The translations under genes were made by a program, and so were the position numbers. The notes under the pieces are model-generated. The model did no database searches. It was given only the letters and a program-made list of their open reading frames with translations, and was not told the DNA's origin. This document shows positions 60,068 through 64,000 of a stretch of 64,000 bases of DNA, piece by piece; the first letter of the stretch is position 1; each line of letters begins with the position of its first letter. This DNA comes from Phycisphaerae bacterium. Lineage in GTDB: Bacteria; Planctomycetota; Phycisphaerae; UBA1845; Fen-1342. The stretch lies in NCBI GenBank assembly GCA_017999985.1, contig JAGNKU010000003.1, positions 62,001 to 126,000 on the forward strand. Direction: 5' to 3'.

Positions 60068-60601
60068 TCACTTCGGTAGCTGCACCCCCAGATCGCTGGT
60101 CGTGAACAGCGCCGCAAAGCGCAGGCCCGCCGCTTCGATCGCCGCCTTGCCGCCTTCCTGCCGATCGATCGTGACGACGACTTCTGTGACTTGTGCGCCG
60201 GCGTCGTGGAGTGTCTTGCACGCCTCGATCGCCTGGCCGCCGGACGTGGCGATATCCTCGACCAGCAGCACGTGCTCGCCCTTTTCGAGCCGCCCCTCGA
60301 TGAGCTTGCCCGTGCCGTAGCCGGCCTTCTTCGAGTTGCGCACGATCACGAACGGCTTGCCCGTTTCCAGCGCCGTCGCCGCCGCCAGCGCGATGCCGCC
60401 GAGTTCGGCGCCCGCGATGCGATCCACCTCCGGCGTAACGTGCCGGGCGAAGCGGCGCGCCAGCTCACGGAGCAGCGCCGGCTGCGTCTCGAACAGATAC
60501 TTGTCGAGGTAGTACTTGCTCTTGCGTCCGGAGCGGAGCGTGAAATCGCCTTCGAGCAGGGCGGCGGCCTTCAGGGCCTGGGCCAGTTCGGCATCGGTCA
60601 T
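60068..60601 (-). CDS. pyrE: Orotate phosphoribosyltransferase
   Basis: A 177-residue enzyme of pyrimidine synthesis. 'VLLVEDIATSGGQAIEA' is the PRPP-binding motif, 'FTLRSGRKSKYYLDKY' the orotate/PRPP N-terminal loop and 'VRNSKKAGYGTGKLIEG' the flexible catalytic loop with Lys residues. ATG 60601 has GAGG eight bases upstream; a TTG two codons earlier overlaps the stop of the regulator gene. Coupled translation with the GbsR-type regulator is therefore likely. Confidence 0.95.
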   Translation of the reverse strand: MTDAELAQALKAAALLEGDFTLRSGRKSKYYLDKYLFETQPALLRELARRFARHVTPEVDRIAGAELGGIALAAATALETGKPFVIVRNSKKAGYGTGKLIEGRLEKGEHVLLVEDIATSGGQAIEACKTLHDAGAQVTEVVVTIDRQEGGKAAIEAAGLRFAALFTTSDLGVQLPK

Positions 60602-60603
60602 GT

Positions 60604-61242
60604 TCAACCTCTCTTCGTACTGCCGCGCGTCGTCCGGCGGGCGCCGCGCCGCGCAGGCTGTGGGGCGGCGACACCACTCGGCTCGGCCGGTTGGGCAATC
60701 GGTCGGCCCGCCGGCGGCGCCAGCGTCTGGGCGAGCTGCGTGACGCCTTCGCGACCGAAGCGCAGCACCAGCTCGAACAGGCTGCTCATGGTAGCGAGAA
60801 AGCCCTGGAGCTCGTCAAGGCGCTGGCGGTAGCTGCGCGCCGCGGCGGCGTCGCGCACGCTGTCCGGGCGGGCATCCGCGATCATCGCGCGGCAGCGGTC
60901 GATGGTGGCGATGATCGGCTCGACCTCGCGCCGCCGGCGTTCGCGCATGATGGTCTCGAACATGTGCCACACGTCGACGTCGGCCTGGAAGTACTCCTTG
61001 CGGTCGCCGAGTTGGTGCACCCGTTCGACCAGGCCCCAGTCGACGAGGGCCCGCAGGTTCATGCTGGTGTTGCCGCGTGAGACGTGGAGCTGGGCCATGA
61101 TGTCGTCGGTGCACAGTGGCCGGTCGGAGACAAACAGCAGGGCGTGCATCTCGGCCATGGTGCGGTTGATGCCCCAGTAGCCGCCCATTTCGCCCCAGCG
61201 GCGGACGAGCAAGGAGCGGGACTCGGCCAGCGGGTCCGGCAT
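60604..61242 (-). CDS. GbsR/MarR-type transcriptional regulator
   Basis: A 212-residue winged-helix protein; AAAGGAG seven bases upstream sets ATG 61242. 'RRWGEMGGYWGINRTMAEMHALLFVSD' and 'CTDDIMAQLHVSRGNTSMNLRALVDWGLV' are hallmarks of the GbsR family, which in Bacillus represses choline uptake and glycine betaine synthesis genes. A helical dimerisation region follows, and the C-terminus is a Pro/Arg-rich tail. Here it stands before pyrE, with two bases between its stop and the pyrE ATG. Its effector and targets are unknown; autoregulation with pyrE is inference. Confidence 0.88.
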   Translation of the reverse strand: MPDPLAESRSLLVRRWGEMGGYWGINRTMAEMHALLFVSDRPLCTDDIMAQLHVSRGNTSMNLRALVDWGLVERVHQLGDRKEYFQADVDVWHMFETIMRERRRREVEPIIATIDRCRAMIADARPDSVRDAAAARSYRQRLDELQGFLATMSSLFELVLRFGREGVTQLAQTLAPPAGRPIAQPAEPSGVAAPQPARRGARRTTRGSTKRG

Positions 61243-61868
61243 GGCAGTCTCCTTTGAACTTTCAGAACTAATTGAACATAGCGCCCGCCGGCCAAATATC
61301 AAGCTGGAACAAGCGGTCAGCGATCAGCGGTCAGCCTTCAGCCAGACTGGCATCCGCGCCGGACACCTCAAACCTCCGGCGTTGCCCTGGGGGGGAGCAA
61401 AGCCTCCGCCTTGCTGTCTGTGGCAGCGGCGTCTCGCCGGTGAGCCTCGCCGGTGACTCGCGGGGTGGTGCGGGCGTCTCGCCCGCCGCAGTGTCAATCC
61501 GACTCGTGCCCGGTCGTTGCGCTGGATACGATCGGCACGCTACGTCGCAGCCGCTTTCCTTTTGGGCTCCGGAGATTTCCCGCACGGGCATCACGGAAAT
61601 GTACGGAACGTGGAATACCCTCGAGTCAGAGGGCTCGGCGGTGATGGAGGCCGACGCGACGAGCGGTGCAACGCCGGGTAGTGCGCTGGTGGGTTGCTCA
61701 CTGCCGTTCGCGGCGCGGATCGCGCTGGGTGGGGCCCTCGCTTGCGCTTCGGGCTCCGATCCGGCCGCGCGGCCCCGATCGGCCTGCACCGCTCCGGTTG
61801 GGCTGCAGGCCCCGGCGTGCATAGCGGCCCCCACTGTCACCTTGTTACCTGCCTCCTTTGTTACGTTG
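61243..61868. other. Long intergenic region with short repeats, no gene supported
   Basis: About 625 bases between the AmrS-like gene and the regulator. It contains a 9-base direct repeat GCGGTCAGC (61313-61321, 61327-61335) and inverted GC-rich motifs of the 'GGCGTCTCGCC' and 'GGGCGTCTCGCCC' kind (about 61425-61490). Short open frames lack ribosome sites and recognisable products. It may be a remnant or a dispersed intergenic repeat. Confidence 0.4.
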
Positions 61869-62996
61869 TCAGGTGCGCACGCGGCGGGGGTGCCCCGCCC
61901 CGGTGGAGAACTCGGGGGCGTTGCTCTCCCAGACGCCGGGGATGACGCGGTCGCACTCCGGGCAGTGCCCATCGCGGAGGCGGATGTTCCGCACGTAGAA
62001 CCCGTCGCGCTCGATCAGCGTCGCGTTGCAGCCCGGACAGTGCGTGTGCTCGAGGTCGCCCACGTGGCCCGGGAGATTACCGGGATAGACGAAGTTCAGC
62101 CCCGCTTTGCGCCCGATCTCGTACGCACGCAACAGCGTGTCCGCCGACGTGCGGGGCGGACCGGTCATCTTGTAGTCCGGGTGGAACGCCGTCACGTGCC
62201 ACGGAATATCCGGCGACACGCCAACCAGGAACGTTGCGATGTCGCGCAGTTCCTCGTCCGAGTCGTTGAAGCCCGGCACGACGAGCGTGACGACCTCGAC
62301 CCAGTAGTCCATTTCCTTCAGCCGCCGGATGGTGTTGAGCACGTTTTCGAGCACGCCGCCGAGCTGGCGATAGCTCTGATCGCGGAACGACTTGAGGTCC
62401 ACTTTGAACAGCTTGACGTACGGGCGGAGATACTCGAGCACCTCCGGCGTGGCGTTCCCGTTGGAGACGTACGAGCCAAGCAAGCCGTGTGGCTGGCCGG
62501 CCTTGAACACCGCGACGGCCCATTCCGTCGTGATCAGCGGTTCGTTGTACGTGCTGGTCAGGACCGGGCAGTTGTGCTCCACGGCGAGCTGCGCGATGCG
62601 CTCTGGCTCTACGAAACTCGGCTCGGCGACCGCCTGCGTGTCGCGCAACATCTGGCTCGTGACCCAGTTCTGGCAGTATGAGCAGTGCAGGTCGCAGCCG
62701 AGCATGCCGAACGACAGCGCCTCGCGCCCGGGAAACGCGTGGAAGAAGGGCTTCTTCTCGATCGGATCGACGGCCAGGCCGGCGACGTAGCCGAACGGTA
62801 CACGCAACACGCCATCGCGGTTGAAGCGCACGCGGCAGACACCGTCGCGGCCGGGCAGCACCTTGCAGCGATGGGCGCAGGCATAGCAGCGCACAGCGCC
62901 GCCATCTTCGGTTTTCACCAGGGCGGGTTCGCCGGGGGCCGTGTGCTCAGCGAGCAGCTTCTTGAGCGAGATGACGCGCGGCGTGAGTTCGGGCAT
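61869..62996 (-). CDS. amrS: AmrS-type radical SAM enzyme (AmmeMemoRadiSam system)
   Basis: A 375-residue protein. An N-terminal Cys cluster 'CYACAHRC' ... 'GVC' (37-54) precedes the radical SAM motif 'CDLHCSYCQN' (Cys101, 105, 108). 'TSTYNEPLIT', 'VSNGNATPEVLEYL', 'VDLKSFRDQSYRQLGG' and 'WHVTAFHPDYKM' are the AmrS signatures. A C-terminal zinc-ribbon ('CPGCNATLIERDGFY', 'CPECDRVIPGVW') completes it. GGGAG eight bases upstream sets ATG 62996. AmrS usually occurs with AmrA and AmrB, which are not in this window; the reaction is not established. Confidence 0.9.
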   Translation of the reverse strand: MPELTPRVISLKKLLAEHTAPGEPALVKTEDGGAVRCYACAHRCKVLPGRDGVCRVRFNRDGVLRVPFGYVAGLAVDPIEKKPFFHAFPGREALSFGMLGCDLHCSYCQNWVTSQMLRDTQAVAEPSFVEPERIAQLAVEHNCPVLTSTYNEPLITTEWAVAVFKAGQPHGLLGSYVSNGNATPEVLEYLRPYVKLFKVDLKSFRDQSYRQLGGVLENVLNTIRRLKEMDYWVEVVTLVVPGFNDSDEELRDIATFLVGVSPDIPWHVTAFHPDYKMTGPPRTSADTLLRAYEIGRKAGLNFVYPGNLPGHVGDLEHTHCPGCNATLIERDGFYVRNIRLRDGHCPECDRVIPGVWESNAPEFSTGAGHPRRVRT

Positions 62997-63043
62997 CGGT
63001 TCTCTCCCGCGGCGCGCCGGGTTGTCGTTTCCCCGGGTTGCGT

Positions 63044-64000
63044 CTACGTCGGATTGACCGGCGGCCGGCCGACGCTGTAGTACTCGAAATTGTAGCGCGC
63101 CATGGTCGCCGGCGCGAAGACGTTGCGGCCGTCGAAAATGAGCGGCTGCTTCAGGGCCGCACGGATACGCGGGAAATCCGGGCTGCGGAATTCCATCCAT
63201 TCGGTGAGGATGAGGAGCGCGTCCGCTGCGGGCAGCACGGCATAGGGATCCGTGCAGTAAGTGATGCGGTCGCCGAACACGGCGCGCGTCGACTCCAACG
63301 CACGGGGGTCGTGCACCGCCACGCTTGCGCCGGCGTCGAGCAGACCGGCGATGATCGTCAGCGCCGGCGCCTCGCGCACGTCGTCGGTCTGGGGCTTGAA
63401 GGCCAGGCCCCAGATCGCGAACTTGCGCCCACGCAGGTTCTCGCCGAAGCGCTGCCGGATCCGCCGCAGCATGTTCTCGCGCTGCGCCAGGTTGCGGCGG
63501 TGCACGGCGTCGAGCAACTGGCAGTTCGCGCCCGCCGCTCGGCCGAAATTGGACAGCGCCTGCACGTCTTTCGGGAAGCAGCTTCCGCCGTAGCCGAGGC
63601 CGGGGTACAGGAAGTGGTGCCCGATGCGTGCGTCGGAGCCCATCCCGAGGCGGACCTCGTTGACATCGACATTCAGCCGTTCGCAGATCTCGGCGATCTC
63701 GTTGATGAAGCTGATGCGCGTCGCGAGGTAGGCATTGGCGGCGTACTTGGCCAGCTCGGCGGCAGCGCGGCTCATCCGCAGAATCGGCTTGTTGTTGCGG
63801 ACGAACGGGGCATGCAGCTCGGCGAGTTCGTCGCCGGCGGCCGGATCATCGGCGCCGATCACGACGCGGTCGGGCCGGATGAAGTCGGTGACCGCGGAGC
63901 CCTCCTTCAGGAATTCGGGATTGCTGACCACGGGGCAGTGGTGGCGCGTGTTGGCCCTGAACAGGGCCTCGATGCGCGCGCCGGTGCCCACGGGCACCGT
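63044..64000 (-). CDS. ugd: UDP-glucose 6-dehydrogenase, C-terminal part
   Basis: The gene runs off the right edge; 318 residues are seen. They cover the end of the NAD domain ('SNPEFLKEGSAV', 'DRVVIGADD'), the central helix ('AAELAKYAANAYLATRISFINE') and the catalytic region 'LGYGGSCFPKDVQAL' with the nucleophilic Cys. The UDP-binding C-terminal domain follows ('FAIWGLAFKPQTDDVREAPAL', 'ADALLILTEWMEFRS'). It oxidises UDP-glucose to UDP-glucuronate for surface polysaccharide. The GxGxxG region lies beyond the window. Confidence 0.94.
   Translation of the reverse strand, partial: TVPVGTGARIEALFRANTRHHCPVVSNPEFLKEGSAVTDFIRPDRVVIGADDPAAGDELAELHAPFVRNNKPILRMSRAAAELAKYAANAYLATRISFINEIAEICERLNVDVNEVRLGMGSDARIGHHFLYPGLGYGGSCFPKDVQALSNFGRAAGANCQLLDAVHRRNLAQRENMLRRIRQRFGENLRGRKFAIWGLAFKPQTDDVREAPALTIIAGLLDAGASVAVHDPRALESTRAVFGDRITYCTDPYAVLPAADALLILTEWMEFRSPDFPRIRAALKQPLIFDGRNVFAPATMARYNFEYYSVGRPPVNPT

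Noticed and set aside
61272..62681. 469-residue plus-strand open frame
   Set aside because: Its second half is antisense to the AmrS-like gene and its first half has no ribosome site or recognisable product.
1..64000. CRISPR arrays, rRNA, tRNA, insertion sequences, prophage
   Set aside because: I looked for regularly spaced repeats, T-loop-like GTTCRANNC segments in gaps, transposase and integrase motifs and phage genes and saw none that hold up.

Overview
The window is about 64 kb of GC-rich bacterial DNA that I read as chromosomal sequence from the Planctomycetota, most likely a Phycisphaerae-like lineage. That placement is inference from family content. It rests on dockerin-like 'GDVNCDG...D..FV..L' modules in secreted proteins, a PEP-CTERM protein beside a type IV-like prepilin, a cytoplasmic four-cysteine ribbon of the 'CxxCxYNLxGL..rCPECG' kind fused to membrane helices, a Ser/Thr kinase with a large extracytoplasmic sensor, and a PA14 + DUF1080 protein. 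I see no phage, plasmid or insertion-sequence genes, no rRNA, no tRNA and no CRISPR array.

Layout. 1-6.4 kb: the end of a TPR protein, an exported beta-propeller, an Eis-like acetyltransferase and the receptor kinase. 6.4-17 kb: an EF-G, a small membrane protein, a RarD-type permease, a YeiB/DUF418 membrane protein, an exported HEAT protein with a receiver-like domain, ribosomal protein L27, SurE and a response-regulator diguanylate cyclase. 17-29 kb: PriA, a coiled-coil lipoprotein, a histone-deacetylase-family protein, a candidate small RNA, a radical SAM protein, an FHA-GAF-SpoIIE phosphatase, DnaA with a candidate oriC, and a redoxin / thioredoxin-like lipoprotein / NHL-propeller operon. 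29-43 kb: cell-surface block with a dockerin-like protein, a PEP-CTERM protein, a prepilin, a glycosyltransferase, aquaporin, an OprP-like porin, a 1052-residue BNR protein and an esterase. 43-51.5 kb: FolD, a NodI/NodJ-like ABC exporter, the PA14-DUF1080 protein and an exported oligopeptidase. 51.8-64 kb: a beta-helix dockerin-like protein, tryptophanase, the PdaD-SpeB putrescine operon, an isomerase / homocysteine-methyltransferase pair, a GbsR-type regulator coupled to PyrE, an AmrS-like radical SAM enzyme and the 3' part of UDP-glucose 6-dehydrogenase.

How the genes work together. PdaD makes agmatine from arginine and the SpeB homologue next to it can convert agmatine to putrescine. The redoxin, lipoprotein and NHL genes look like a split version of an NHLRC2-type thioredoxin-propeller protein. 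The prepilin, PEP-CTERM and dockerin-like genes form a surface or secreted-protein neighbourhood.

The most unusual signals are: (i) a 45-50-residue 'GDDV' peptide element placed inside two different domains of one secreted protein, whose own domains run in a mirrored A-B-B-A order; (ii) promoters whose -10 box lies 6-7 bases from the ATG of genes without a well-spaced Shine-Dalgarno (rarD-like, HDAC-like, folD), suggesting leaderless mRNAs; (iii) two strongly structured intergenic segments with terminators that could be small RNAs or leaders; and (iv) a DnaA whose DNA-recognition motif is altered although a perfect DnaA box lies upstream. All calls come from reading the sequence and supplied translations; no database search was run.
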